From Neobacillus muris (GTDB lineage Bacteria; Bacillota; Bacilli; Bacillales; Cytobacillaceae), in contig NZ_CALPDF010000025.1 in assembly GCF_943193175.1 (NCBI RefSeq), positions 1 to 64,000 on the forward strand: a DNA stretch of 64,000 nucleotides, written 5' to 3'. This document shows, in pieces, positions 17,414 through 25,726 of the stretch; the stretch's first letter is position 1; each line of letters starts with the position of its first letter. Below the pieces are notes generated by a model. The model was not told where the DNA came from and did not search any database. It saw only the letters and a program-made list of their open reading frames with translations. Both the position numbers and the translations under genes were made by a program.

Positions 17414-18859
17414 ATGGCTGCATATCGAGATATTAAGCAATTATATATTGGCGGAAAGTGGGTACAAGCCCAGCATTACACAAAATTGCATTCACCTTAC
17501 ACCGAAGAAGTGATAGCGAAGGTTCCTGCAGCTTCAAAAGAAGAGGTAAATCAAGCCGTTGAAGCTGCATTCAAGACAAGAACTGTAATGGCGAAAATGC
17601 CTGCCCATCAGCGGGCGGCAATATTAGAGAAAGTTGTCAGCCTTTTAGAAACAAATGCTGACCAAGCGGCTGAAACGATTGCCCTTGAGGCTGCAAAGCC
17701 GATTGCTGCAGCTAAAAGAGAAATTGTCAGAACGATTCAAACCTATAAGTTTGCCGCTGAGGAAGCAAAACGGATTCACGGCGAAACCTTATCGCTTGAT
17801 GCAGCACCTGGCGGGGAAAACAAACTCGCCTATACTACCCGGGAACCAATTGGAGTTATTGGGGCAATCACGCCTTTTAATTTCCCGATGAATCTGGTCG
17901 CACATAAATTAGGTCCTGCGATTGCTTCAGGAAATACAGTCGTACTGAAACCAGCTTCGCAAACCCCTCTTTCTGCTTTTTTTATTGGGAAGCTGTTTGA
18001 AGAAGCAGGGCTTCCTAAAGGGGCATTAAATATTGTTACCGGCAGTGGCAGGGACGTAGGCGATCAGATTGTAACGGATCCGCGAATCAGCATGATTACC
18101 TTTACCGGTAGTCCAGAGGTTGGTATCGGCATTCGAAATAAAGCCGGGTTAAAACGAATTACACTTGAGCTTGGTTCCAATTCAGCCCTAATCATCGATG
18201 AAGGCACAGATATCGAAAAAATCTTGCCGAGATGTATGATGGGAGCCTTTGATTTCCAAGGCCAGGTATGCATCTCCCTGCAGAGAATATATGTCCATGA
18301 AAGTTTATATGAACCGTTTGTCGAAAAATTTGTGGAAGCAGCGAGTCGATTGAAAATAGGTGATCCCTTACATCCAGCTACCGACATTTCGGCCTTGATC
18401 TCTAAAAAGGATATTGAACGGACGATGGGCTGGATTGAGGAAGCAAAACAAGCGGGTGCAACTGTCGCAACAGGCGGATTTACACAGGGAAATGCCCTTC
18501 TGCCGACCGTCATCCTTAATGCCGATTCAAAATTGAAGGTTAGCTGCCAAGAGGTATTTGCTCCTATCGTGCTTATTAATAAGGTTTCATCAATTAAGGA
18601 AGCGATCAGCCAGGTAAACGACTCTCGCTATGGGCTTCAAGCGGGGATTTACACCAACGATCTTCAAGCTGCATTAAATGCCGCTGATGAGCTGCATGTT
18701 GGCGGGGTGATGATTAATGATATTCCTACTTTCCGTGTCGACCACATGCCTTATGGGGGAGTCAAAGAAAGCGGAATGGGACGTGAAGGAATCAAATATG
18801 CTGTTGAAGAGATGACAGAGTTGAAGCTGGTTGTAATTAATCGAAATGGACCAAAGTAG
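17414..18859 (+). CDS. NAD(P)-dependent aldehyde dehydrogenase
   Basis: A 481-residue ALDH. AITPFNFPMNLVAHKLGPA is near residue 155, the catalytic Glu is in TLELGSNSAL, and the catalytic Cys is in FQGQVCISLQR near 290. The ELGSNSA variant belongs to the lactaldehyde/sulfoacetaldehyde-type subgroup rather than to betaine or retinal ALDHs. ATG at 17414 follows TGAGG by 7 bases; the GTG at 17408 is too close. It probably works with the neighbouring iron alcohol dehydrogenase. Substrate unknown. Confidence 0.9.
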   Translation: MAAYRDIKQLYIGGKWVQAQHYTKLHSPYTEEVIAKVPAASKEEVNQAVEAAFKTRTVMAKMPAHQRAAILEKVVSLLETNADQAAETIALEAAKPIAAAKREIVRTIQTYKFAAEEAKRIHGETLSLDAAPGGENKLAYTTREPIGVIGAITPFNFPMNLVAHKLGPAIASGNTVVLKPASQTPLSAFFIGKLFEEAGLPKGALNIVTGSGRDVGDQIVTDPRISMITFTGSPEVGIGIRNKAGLKRITLELGSNSALIIDEGTDIEKILPRCMMGAFDFQGQVCISLQRIYVHESLYEPFVEKFVEAASRLKIGDPLHPATDISALISKKDIERTMGWIEEAKQAGATVATGGFTQGNALLPTVILNADSKLKVSCQEVFAPIVLINKVSSIKEAISQVNDSRYGLQAGIYTNDLQAALNAADELHVGGVMINDIPTFRVDHMPYGGVKESGMGREGIKYAVEEMTELKLVVINRNGPK

Positions 18860-18895
18860 GAATATTTTAATAGCAAGGTGAACGATTAATCACTT

Positions 18896-18930
18896 AAGGC
18901 ATAACCATAACAAGCTGGTTATGCCTTTTT
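18896..18930 (+). terminator. Terminator after the aldehyde dehydrogenase gene
   Basis: AAGGCATAACCA pairs with TGGTTATGCCTT, then five T. Confidence 0.9.
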
Positions 18931-18996
18931 CATGTTTTGTAAGGGAACAACGATTGGATAGTTGTTTTGGTCGTTTTTGCAGGAATGTTTTTCCAA

Positions 18997-19018
18997 TCTA
19001 TCGTATATATACGATAGA
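18997..19018. promoter_or_regulatory. 22-bp perfect palindrome, orphan operator candidate
   Basis: The half site TCTATCGTATA is followed directly by its exact reverse complement. It sits just upstream of a decayed aminotransferase gene with no intact gene to control, so it may be the surviving operator of a lost unit. Confidence 0.5.
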
Positions 19019-19046
19019 AACTTTTTTAAATTGACTCTGGGGAGAT

Positions 19047-19257
19047 ATGGAATGGATGTTTCCAATAGAAGAAGTTGGTACCATGACGGACATTGGAACC
19101 ATTGCCAAGCGGGTGCGTGAGGTGGGCGCATTATTGGCTGTTGACGCTGTCCAAATGGCGGCTGGATCCGTGCAGGACTGCCCCTTACAATACAGAAGAA
19201 GAAATCGACCTCCTCATCACAGCCATTCAAACCTATATACACACGCAAATGTGCTAA
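19047..19257 (+). pseudogene. Remnant of a class V aminotransferase / cysteine desulfurase
   Basis: Residues VGTMTDIGTIAKRVREVG and ALLAVDAVQMAAGS match the PLP-domain stretch of SufS/NifS-like enzymes that carries the PLP-contacting Asp. The frame then changes, and PYNTEEEIDLLITAIQTYI, the usual C-terminal helix of the family, follows directly. About 200 residues that should lie between, including the PLP lysine, are missing, as is the N-terminal third. It is clearly a deletion product plus frameshift. A REP-like element begins five bases after its stop. Confidence 0.75.
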
Positions 19258-19261
19258 AAAC

Positions 19262-19328
19262 GCTTTAGTGAAGCAGGGGACAGGCCCCCGCTCGTTTAAA
19301 GCTTCACCGCAATGGGGGACTGTCCCCA
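19262..19328. repeat. REP-like palindromic element, copy 1
   Basis: It runs from a GCTTTAGTGAAGC-type arm through AGGGGACAGGCCCCCG to the right-hand core GGGGGACTGTCCCC (19314-19327). It shares cores and the GTTTAAAGC-type spacer with four other copies in this window. Confidence 0.8.
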
Positions 19329-19329
19329 A

Positions 19330-19369
19330 AAAATCCTGCCCGGGCTGTAAAACTGGGCAGGATTTTTTT
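19330..19369. terminator. Terminator between the remnant and the MBL hydrolase
   Basis: AAATCCTGCCC pairs with GGGCAGGATTT, followed by further T on the plus strand; on the minus strand it is followed by a T run too, so it may also end the hydrolase transcript. Confidence 0.75.
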
Positions 19370-19437
19370 ACGTTGCCGTTTACTTTGCTGTACTTGGTTT
19401 ATGTACTAAAAACAATAGGATGGAAAATAACAAACTT

Positions 19438-20262
19438 TTAAATGAGAGAATACAGGGTATCTTCTAAAATCACGGTCCCTTCCTTAATAAGTTTTACTAA
19501 ATGGGCCTCCGTTGTTCTTTTGGCAAATTCAAACACGCTGGGATGGGGAAGCTCCAGATAAATCATACGAGTCAAATTTTCAGCGGTTAGCTGTTTATGC
19601 TTTTCAAGCAAACTCTTTATCTGATTTTCGCGATGCAATCTTCGGTTCATGACAAATTCAATGTGTTCATATGGATTTTCCACCCAAACGCCATGACCGG
19701 GTCCAATCTTTTTTAAATCCCGCTGTTTTAACCTTGTCAGCGTTTTCAAATAATCCCCCATATCGCCATCTGGCGGACCAATCCAAGAGGTCCCTTCTGC
19801 GACAATATTATCACCCGCGAGAAGTACCTTCAGAGAAGGAATATAAAGATTCAACTGGCCAGAAGTATGGCCGGGGGCATGTAAAATTGTAATTTCCTCA
19901 TTCCCAATTGTAAGAGAATCCCCATCATTCAAGAAAGCAAGTTTGGTCCATGGCGATATGGCATCGAGGGTTGCTTGTTTTTCCTTTTGATGGCAATAAA
20001 CAATTGGTGACCAATGCATCAATTGCCGAACTCCAGGGGCATGGTCCGGGTGTGAATGGGTAAGAACAATATACTTTGGCACAGCCAGTTTGTTTTCAGC
20101 GATGGCTTTTTCTAGGAGCTGCTTCGTTTCTGGCACATCATATCCTGCATCCACCAACATGCATTCCTCTTCATTGCCCACTAGATAGCAATTTGTAGTC
20201 GTATGCGGCAGGATGGTTGGTGTCTGAATAGGTACACGAATAATCTTAAGTTCAGTTATCAT
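19438..20262 (-). CDS. MBL-fold metallo-hydrolase
   Basis: A 274-residue metallo-beta-lactamase-fold protein of the glyoxalase II-like type. The zinc motif THSHPDHAPG is near residue 73, with further ligands in LHAPGHTSGQ near 148, LAGDNI near 170 and the late His in GPGHG. The C-terminal winged-helix-like region (HKQLTAENLTRMIY) resembles the LACTB2 group. ATG at 20262 has GAAAGGA 8 bases upstream; the upstream ATG at 20283 lacks one. Substrate unknown; transcribed divergently from the next gene. Confidence 0.85.
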   Translation of the reverse strand: MITELKIIRVPIQTPTILPHTTTNCYLVGNEEECMLVDAGYDVPETKQLLEKAIAENKLAVPKYIVLTHSHPDHAPGVRQLMHWSPIVYCHQKEKQATLDAISPWTKLAFLNDGDSLTIGNEEITILHAPGHTSGQLNLYIPSLKVLLAGDNIVAEGTSWIGPPDGDMGDYLKTLTRLKQRDLKKIGPGHGVWVENPYEHIEFVMNRRLHRENQIKSLLEKHKQLTAENLTRMIYLELPHPSVFEFAKRTTEAHLVKLIKEGTVILEDTLYSLI

Positions 20263-20449
20263 AAATGGCATCCTTTCATTCATGGCACAACATAAATATT
20301 AACTAATTTATTCACTATGGAAACGTGATATTCCTTCAATAAAAAGTAAAAAACTCAATATAAGCAAGTGATACTATTTTTCTTAAGTTTAAAAGTTAGG
20401 TAGAATAAAAATAAATACCTTTTGGAAAAACATGGAGAGGGGTGAAAGT

Positions 20450-21526
20450 TTGAAATTAAACACAGCTTTATGCGGCATACTGGAGATCACTTATCCTATC
20501 ATTCAGGCTGGCATGGCGGGAGGACCGACCACACCAGACCTCGTTGCTCATGTATCTAATGCTGGCGGTCTCGGAACTTTGGGGGCTGCATATCTGAAAC
20601 CAGATGACATGAGGTCAGCTATCAGAAAAATAAAGGATAAAACAGAGCATCCCTTTGCAGTAAACATATTTTGCACAGAATGGGATGATCGATATGACGG
20701 TGTGGAAGACTCCCAGAAGGTCCTAAATGCCATAAGAAAAACATTGAATATCGGACATGTAACTGAGCCCATAAAAACAGCTGATTTTTTTGAAGAGCAG
20801 TTCGAAATAATGCTGGAAGAAAATGTGCCCATAATTTCAACCGCATTTGGTGTACTTCCGAAAGATAAAGTATCCCTATTGAAGAAAAGGAAGATCAAAA
20901 TAACAGCGATGGTAACAACCGTTCGGGAAGCGCTCATCGCAGAAGAAAATGGGGCAGATATCATCATAGCCCAAGGAAGTGATGCAGGCGGGCACCGTGG
21001 AACCTTTCAAATAGAACCTGAGTCAAATGGGGCATTAATAGGAACCTTTTCACTAGTCCCACAAGTAGTAGACTCCGTATCGGTTCCTGTAGTCGCAGCA
21101 GGGGGAATCATGGATAGCCGCGGACTTGTTGCCGCATTAGCGTTAGGGGCTCAAGGCGTACAAATGGGCACTGCCTTTTTAACGACTGTGGAATCCGGCG
21201 CGCACCCTGCATATAAGCAAGCATTGATCCATAGTAATGAAGAAAGTACAGTCATTACGAAGGCGTTTTCCGGCCGTCCTGCACGAGGCATTAAAAATGA
21301 ATTCATAAAAGCCTATGACGTCTCAGGTATTTCGCCAGCTGATTTTCCAACCCAAAATACGTTAACCGGAGATATCCGCAGAAAAGCTGCTGAGCAGAAC
21401 AATCCAGAATATTTGTCACTTTGGGCTGGACAAGGAACAAGACTATTAAGAAACAGCCCATCTGCTGCCGATTTAATAAAAGAATTGGTTACGGGAGCTG
21501 AACAAATACTTTCAAAAAATGATTGA
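20450..21526 (+). CDS. Nitronate monooxygenase family FMN enzyme
   Basis: A 358-residue TIM-barrel flavoprotein of the 2-nitropropane dioxygenase/FabK family. PIIQAGMAGG is near residue 15. The FMN/active-site motif IIAQGSDAGGHRG is near 172 with the catalytic His, and VVAAGGIMDSRGLVAAL, GAQGVQMGTAFL follow. It starts at TTG 20450 with AGAGGGGTG about 8 bases before; the ATG at 20432 lies inside that ribosome site. It oxidises nitronates, or possibly reduces enoyl-ACP; sequence favours the former. Confidence 0.85.
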   Translation: MKLNTALCGILEITYPIIQAGMAGGPTTPDLVAHVSNAGGLGTLGAAYLKPDDMRSAIRKIKDKTEHPFAVNIFCTEWDDRYDGVEDSQKVLNAIRKTLNIGHVTEPIKTADFFEEQFEIMLEENVPIISTAFGVLPKDKVSLLKKRKIKITAMVTTVREALIAEENGADIIIAQGSDAGGHRGTFQIEPESNGALIGTFSLVPQVVDSVSVPVVAAGGIMDSRGLVAALALGAQGVQMGTAFLTTVESGAHPAYKQALIHSNEESTVITKAFSGRPARGIKNEFIKAYDVSGISPADFPTQNTLTGDIRRKAAEQNNPEYLSLWAGQGTRLLRNSPSAADLIKELVTGAEQILSKND

Positions 21527-21563
21527 TGGTAAAAAGAAAATATTTACAGATGGAGAATTAATC

Positions 21564-22205
21564 ATGGAAACGGAAATCCTCAAAATTTTTGATAAGCATC
21601 AAAACTATATAGGGACAGCACCGCGCGCTGAGGTGCATCGCTTGGGGTACTGGCATGAAGTTTTTCATTGCTGGTTCATTGGAAACCAAGATGGAGTTGA
21701 CCATATATATCTGCAAATCCGCAGCCATAGAAAGAAGGATTACCCCAATTTGCTCGATATAACAGCCGCTGGCCATTTATTAGCGGATGAAACAGTCCGA
21801 GACGGAATCAGAGAAGTAAAAGAAGAACTTGGGATTAACATCGTAATGGAAGAGCTAATTCCATTAGGAATCGTTTCCTACAGTGCAATGAGTGAAAACC
21901 TTATTGATAATGAAATTGCCCATGTCTTTTTATATGAAACTGATCATAGCTTTGACGCTTTTTCGCTTCAGAAAGAGGAAGTTTCAGGGATTGTTCGAAT
22001 TCCATTTTCTTCTTTTTTCGAACTTTGGTCAGGCGCAATTGACTTCGTGCCGGCAGCGGGTTTTAGAATTCAAAGAGATGGAAGCAAAATGAAATTTTTT
22101 GACCATTTTTCAAAAAACCAATTTGTTCAGCATGTTCCTGCCTATTTCGAAAAGGTTTTAGGAGGTATCCAGAATTACTTAGAGCGGAAGAGGCAGGGTG
22201 AATGA
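21564..22205 (+). CDS. NUDIX hydrolase, isopentenyl-diphosphate-isomerase-like group
   Basis: A 213-residue protein with a full Nudix box, GHLLADETVRDGIREVKEEL-G, near residue 75. The N-terminus FDKHQNYIGTAPRAEVHRLGYWHEVFHCWFI resembles bacterial Nudix proteins often annotated as IPP isomerase-like. It cleaves a nucleoside or other diphosphate linked to another group. ATG at 21564 has TGGAG 9 bases upstream and is preferred over ATG 21519, which overlaps the previous stop. Confidence 0.85.
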   Translation: METEILKIFDKHQNYIGTAPRAEVHRLGYWHEVFHCWFIGNQDGVDHIYLQIRSHRKKDYPNLLDITAAGHLLADETVRDGIREVKEELGINIVMEELIPLGIVSYSAMSENLIDNEIAHVFLYETDHSFDAFSLQKEEVSGIVRIPFSSFFELWSGAIDFVPAAGFRIQRDGSKMKFFDHFSKNQFVQHVPAYFEKVLGGIQNYLERKRQGE

Positions 22206-22263
22206 AAAGGTTAAAATTTTTTAGTAATGTTTGAAATCAATAGAAAAGGGGATTTGATTCATT

Positions 22264-23199
22264 TTGGAGATACAAAAAGTTTCAATTATCGGTTTGGGCG
22301 CTCTGGGCATTTTATTCGGGCATCAACTATCCAAGAATATGCCGAAAGCAGATTTGAGAATCATTGCGGATATTGGGCGGATCAACAGGTATGAAAAGGA
22401 GGGCGTTTTTTGCAACGGGGAACGATGTGATTTCCATTTTGTAACACCTGATGATGCATGTGAGCCGGCAGATTTACTTATTATTTCTGTTAAGTTTAAT
22501 GGTCTTCATGGCGCCATCCGGCAAGCAAAAAACCATGTTGGCGATCACACGATAATTATATCTGCGTTGAATGGGATTACAAGTGAGGAAATAATTTGTG
22601 AAACGTATGGTATGGATAAGCTTTTGTATTGCGTTGCCCAAGGGATGGATGCGGTAAAAATGGGAAATAAGCTTACATACGACCATATGGGGATGCTTTG
22701 TTTCGGTGAGCGCGAACCTGGCTTCATTTCTGAACGAATGAAGTCCGTTGCCGCTTTTTTCGAAAAAACAGGTGTCCCTTACCAGTTGGATACAGAGATG
22801 ATGAAGCGGCTCTGGGGAAAATTTATGCTAAATGTGGGAGTCAATCAAACAGTTGCAGTCTATCAGAGCAATTATGGCGAAATTCAAAGGGAAGGTGAAG
22901 CAAGGGAGACGATGATTGGTGCGATGCGGGAGGTTATTGCCATATCTGAAAAAGAAGGGATTCCTTTAACTGAAGCAGATCTGGCTTATTGGTTGAGAGT
23001 TCTTGCCTTGTTGAGCCCTGACGGGAAACCCTCCATGGCCCAAGATCTTGAAGCAAAACGATACAGTGAAGTGGAGTTGTTTTCAGGAGCAGTCATAAAA
23101 TTTGCAGAAAAACACGGGATTACCGCACCCATTAATAAACAGCTCTATGAATCAATTAAAAAGATAGAAAGACTCTATTCGGTTGAACCCATCTATTAA
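22264..23199 (+). CDS. Ketopantoate reductase (ApbA/PanE) family protein
   Basis: A 311-residue NAD(P)-dependent 2-hydroxyacid-type dehydrogenase. The N-terminal Rossmann motif is IGLGALGILFG, with LIISVKFNG near residue 78 and the C-terminal helical domain holding LWGKFMLNVGVNQTVAV with the conserved Lys and Asn. It starts with TTG; GGGGA lies some 13 bases upstream. It could be PanE of pantothenate synthesis, but the family has many paralogues; another is at 44282. Confidence 0.82.
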   Translation: MEIQKVSIIGLGALGILFGHQLSKNMPKADLRIIADIGRINRYEKEGVFCNGERCDFHFVTPDDACEPADLLIISVKFNGLHGAIRQAKNHVGDHTIIISALNGITSEEIICETYGMDKLLYCVAQGMDAVKMGNKLTYDHMGMLCFGEREPGFISERMKSVAAFFEKTGVPYQLDTEMMKRLWGKFMLNVGVNQTVAVYQSNYGEIQREGEARETMIGAMREVIAISEKEGIPLTEADLAYWLRVLALLSPDGKPSMAQDLEAKRYSEVELFSGAVIKFAEKHGITAPINKQLYESIKKIERLYSVEPIY

Positions 23200-23279
23200 A
23201 CATATAAAATATCTAAATTTTGTAAATAAAGTTACTAAAACGTTCACATTGTTTTCCTTTTATGTAAGGTAAAATAAAC

Positions 23280-23297
23280 ATGTTACATATTTCACAA
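23280..23297. promoter_or_regulatory. Rex/Fnr-like site before the formate/nitrite transporter
   Basis: ATGTTACATATTTCACAA matches TTGTGAAATATTTCACAA at 15 of 18 positions. It lies 30 bases before the gene start and just after a TAAAAT -10-like box at 23270-23275. Confidence 0.45.
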
Positions 23298-23326
23298 AGT
23301 TTATTTGCATAAGGGAGACAATGGTT

Positions 23327-24151
23327 ATGGCGTTTAGTAAACCTGACAAAATTACGGAGATTACGGCTGAATATGGGACAAAGAAAGCCAACTATCCAAC
23401 TTTGAGAACATTGATATTGGGATTCGAAGCAGGGGCGTTTATTGCTTTGGGCTATTTGCTTTTTATTCGTGTGACGGCCCCGCTGACAGGAGATTTACAA
23501 GGGCTTAGCAGTTTAATAGGAGCTTCCGTTTTCCCTATTGGGCTCGTTTTGACGCTGCTTGCTGGCGGTGAGCTTTTAACGGGCAATATGATGGCTGTAT
23601 CATTGGCAAAACTGGCGAAAAAAGTCACGTTTAAGCAGGTCGCCTGGAACTGGTTTTTGGTGACTGTCAGCAACTTCATCGGTGCCATTTTTGTTGCGTA
23701 TGTTTTTGGCCACTTGGTTGGGCTGACAGAAGCTGAACCATTTTTAAGCAAGACAATTGATGTAGCGGAACACAAATTGGATGCCACTTTCATTCAAGCC
23801 TTTCTTTCTGGAATTGGCTGTAACTGGCTGGTGGCAGCAGCAGTTTGGTTATCGTACGGAGCGGAGGATATGTCTGGAAAAATACTAGGGATTTGGTTTC
23901 CGACCATGACATTCGTGGCAGTAGGCTTTCAGCACGTTGTCGCAAATATGTTTGTGATCCCGGCAGCCATCTTTGCCGGCCATTTTACATGGCTGGAATA
24001 CGCACAAAATTTCGTCCCAGTATTCTTAGGGAATGCGGCAGGAGGAGTCCTCTTTATCTCCATGGCCTACTACCATGCCTACAAAAAAACAGAAGCTCCA
24101 CTAATCAGACACCAAGCCGTAAAACCGATAGTGAAAAGCGGAAGCAGATAA
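23327..24151 (+). CDS. Formate/nitrite transporter (FNT) family channel
   Basis: A 274-residue six-helix pentameric channel protein. The family signatures are GGELLTGNMMAVSLAKLA near residue 85 and the later VGFQHVVANMFVIPAA near 205 with the pore His. It would move formate, nitrite or hydrosulfide. ATG at 23327 is 9 bases after GGGAG; ATG 23321 is too near. Its last 30 codons are C-rich and a REP-like element starts three bases after the stop. Confidence 0.9.
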   Translation: MAFSKPDKITEITAEYGTKKANYPTLRTLILGFEAGAFIALGYLLFIRVTAPLTGDLQGLSSLIGASVFPIGLVLTLLAGGELLTGNMMAVSLAKLAKKVTFKQVAWNWFLVTVSNFIGAIFVAYVFGHLVGLTEAEPFLSKTIDVAEHKLDATFIQAFLSGIGCNWLVAAAVWLSYGAEDMSGKILGIWFPTMTFVAVGFQHVVANMFVIPAAIFAGHFTWLEYAQNFVPVFLGNAAGGVLFISMAYYHAYKKTEAPLIRHQAVKPIVKSGSR

Positions 24152-24154
24152 TGA

Positions 24155-24213
24155 CCGAGCGGCTGTCCCTTGGCACTGCACTGCGTTAAAGGAGCGGGGG
24201 ACAGTCCCCAGCG
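24155..24213. repeat. REP-like palindromic element, copy 2
   Basis: CGAGCGGCTGTCCC on the left, a TGCGTTAAAGG spacer, and the core GGGGGACAGTCCCC at 24196-24209. The left arm is more decayed than in copies 4 and 5. Confidence 0.7.
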
Positions 24214-24295
24214 AAAAACGGCATTTATACGGAATAGTTTATTTTTTCCAGTACATTCTAACATTAAACAAAGGTGTTTAGGAGGTACTGGAAAA

Positions 24296-25507
24296 TTGGT
24301 TATGCTGGATGATTTGATCGGTGCCAGAGAGAAGATGAAGGGGATTGTCCACACTACTCCTCTCGATTTTTCTCAAACTTTTAGCAATATTTCCCATCAC
24401 AATCAAGTGTACTTGAAGCTTGAGAATTTGCAGAAAACCGGATCATTTAAAGTTAGAGGCTCCTATAATAAGTTGACTTCGCTCTCCAAGGAAGAGCTTG
24501 AAAAAGGGGTGGTGGCTGCTTCTGCGGGCAATCATGCACAGGGTGTGGCCTATTCCAGCCAAATGCTTGGGATTCCCTGTACAATTGTTATGCCAAAGGG
24601 TGCGCCGCTTAGCAAAATATCTGCCACCAGACAGTATGGTGCTGAAGTAATATTAGAGGGAAATGTATTTGATGATGCACTGGCCCATGCTTTGGAACTA
24701 AAGGAAAACATGGGGGCAACCTTCGTCCATGCTTTTGATGATGAAGCCATTATTGCCGGCCAAGGTACTGTAGGGTTAGAGATACTGGAGCAGCTGCCGG
24801 ACATGGAAGCGATTTTATGCCCAGTCGGAGGCGGAGGGCTGATTGCTGGAATCGCCTTGGCAGTTAAAGAAAAGAACCCTAATATTCGTGTATATGGTGT
24901 CCAAGCGATTGCCTGCCCTAGCATGAAGCAGTCCTTAATCGAAAACAAGCCTGTCATGGTTGACTCAACCCCAACGATGGCGGATGGAATTGCTGTCAAG
25001 AAACCAGGGATCCACCCTTTTGAGATTGTCCAAAAATATGTTGATGACATTTTTGTGGTCGATGAAATGGAAATCGCCAGAACGATGTTATTGCTGTTGG
25101 AACGGAATAAGCTGCTAGTTGAAGGTTCCGGTGCCGTTTCTTTGGCTGCGTTGCTTTATCAAAAGGTCAATTTTAAAGATAAGAAAGTGGCAGCTGTTAT
25201 TAGCGGGGGCAACGTCGATGTCAGCTTCATTTCCCGCATTATTGAGCGTGGCATGGTCGAGTCCGGACGCTATGTAAACTTTTCCATGATCTTAAAAGAC
25301 AAGCCAGGAGAATTGCAGCGAGTGCTGAGTGAGATCACTGAAATGGATGCAAATATCCTATCGGTTAATCTTCAGCATGTTGGAGAGGATATATATCCGG
25401 GATATGCCCAGCTGGAGCTGTCATTAGAGACAAAAAATCAAGACCACATTGAAGCAGTACGCAAAGTGCTAAAGAACAAAGGATACCATGTCAAAAATCA
25501 TTTTTAA
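24296..25507 (+). CDS. ilvA: Threonine ammonia-lyase with ACT domain
   Basis: A 403-residue PLP enzyme converting threonine to 2-oxobutanoate and ammonia. The PLP lysine is in TGSFKVRGSYNK near residue 52, the Gly-rich phosphate loop is PVGGGGLIAG near 180, and ISGGNVD is near 305. A C-terminal ACT domain (NFSMILKDKPGELQRVLSEI) gives the usual ~400-residue TdcB/IlvA-short form. TTG at 24296 is 10 bases after AGGAGG; ATG 24302 is the alternative. The open frame runs back through repeat copy 2, which is not coding. It may be catabolic rather than isoleucine-biosynthetic. Confidence 0.88.
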   Translation: MVMLDDLIGAREKMKGIVHTTPLDFSQTFSNISHHNQVYLKLENLQKTGSFKVRGSYNKLTSLSKEELEKGVVAASAGNHAQGVAYSSQMLGIPCTIVMPKGAPLSKISATRQYGAEVILEGNVFDDALAHALELKENMGATFVHAFDDEAIIAGQGTVGLEILEQLPDMEAILCPVGGGGLIAGIALAVKEKNPNIRVYGVQAIACPSMKQSLIENKPVMVDSTPTMADGIAVKKPGIHPFEIVQKYVDDIFVVDEMEIARTMLLLLERNKLLVEGSGAVSLAALLYQKVNFKDKKVAAVISGGNVDVSFISRIIERGMVESGRYVNFSMILKDKPGELQRVLSEITEMDANILSVNLQHVGEDIYPGYAQLELSLETKNQDHIEAVRKVLKNKGYHVKNHF

Positions 25508-25512
25508 AATTA

Positions 25513-25566
25513 GAAACACACCTGGGTCCCACAGTTCACCAGAAACCCAAGGGGTGTTTCTTTTTA
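25513..25566 (+). terminator. Terminator after ilvA
   Basis: GAAACAC-a-CC-t-GGGT pairs imperfectly with ACCC-aa-GG-g-GTGTTTC, followed by five T. Confidence 0.75.
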
Positions 25567-25655
25567 TGTATAATAAATGTATTCACCAAAAAACAAATAG
25601 CGAAGTATATCTTTGTTACCAAAAGGTGAATTCTGGTAAAATATAGTAGAAAAAA

Positions 25656-25709
25656 TGGGGACAGGCCCCCGCTGCTGTTCAGCGGTGAAGCGATGGGGGA
25701 CAGGCACCA
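25656..25709. repeat. REP-like palindromic element, copy 3
   Basis: TGGGGACAGGCCCCCG, then GCTGCTGTTCAGCGGTGAAGC, then GGGGGACAGGCACC. It is the only copy lying directly in front of a gene, with the ribosome site starting three bases after it. Confidence 0.75.
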
Positions 25710-25726
25710 AAAAGGAGTTGGATGAA

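Noticed and set aside
17414-18859. Missing Gly in the aldehyde dehydrogenase ELGG motif as a defect
   Set aside because: ELGSNSA is the normal form in the lactaldehyde/sulfoacetaldehyde-type subgroup and the catalytic Cys and Glu are present.
19262-19328. REP-like copies as CRISPR repeats
   Set aside because: Copies are kilobases apart with no regular spacers and no cas genes nearby.
24170-24295. N-terminal extension of the threonine ammonia-lyase frame
   Set aside because: It reads through REP copy 2 and ends just at the AGGAGG site that serves TTG 24296; the added residues match nothing in the family.
25655-25726. N-terminal extension of the aldo/keto reductase frame
   Set aside because: It is translated repeat sequence; the ribosome site AAGGAG lies after it.
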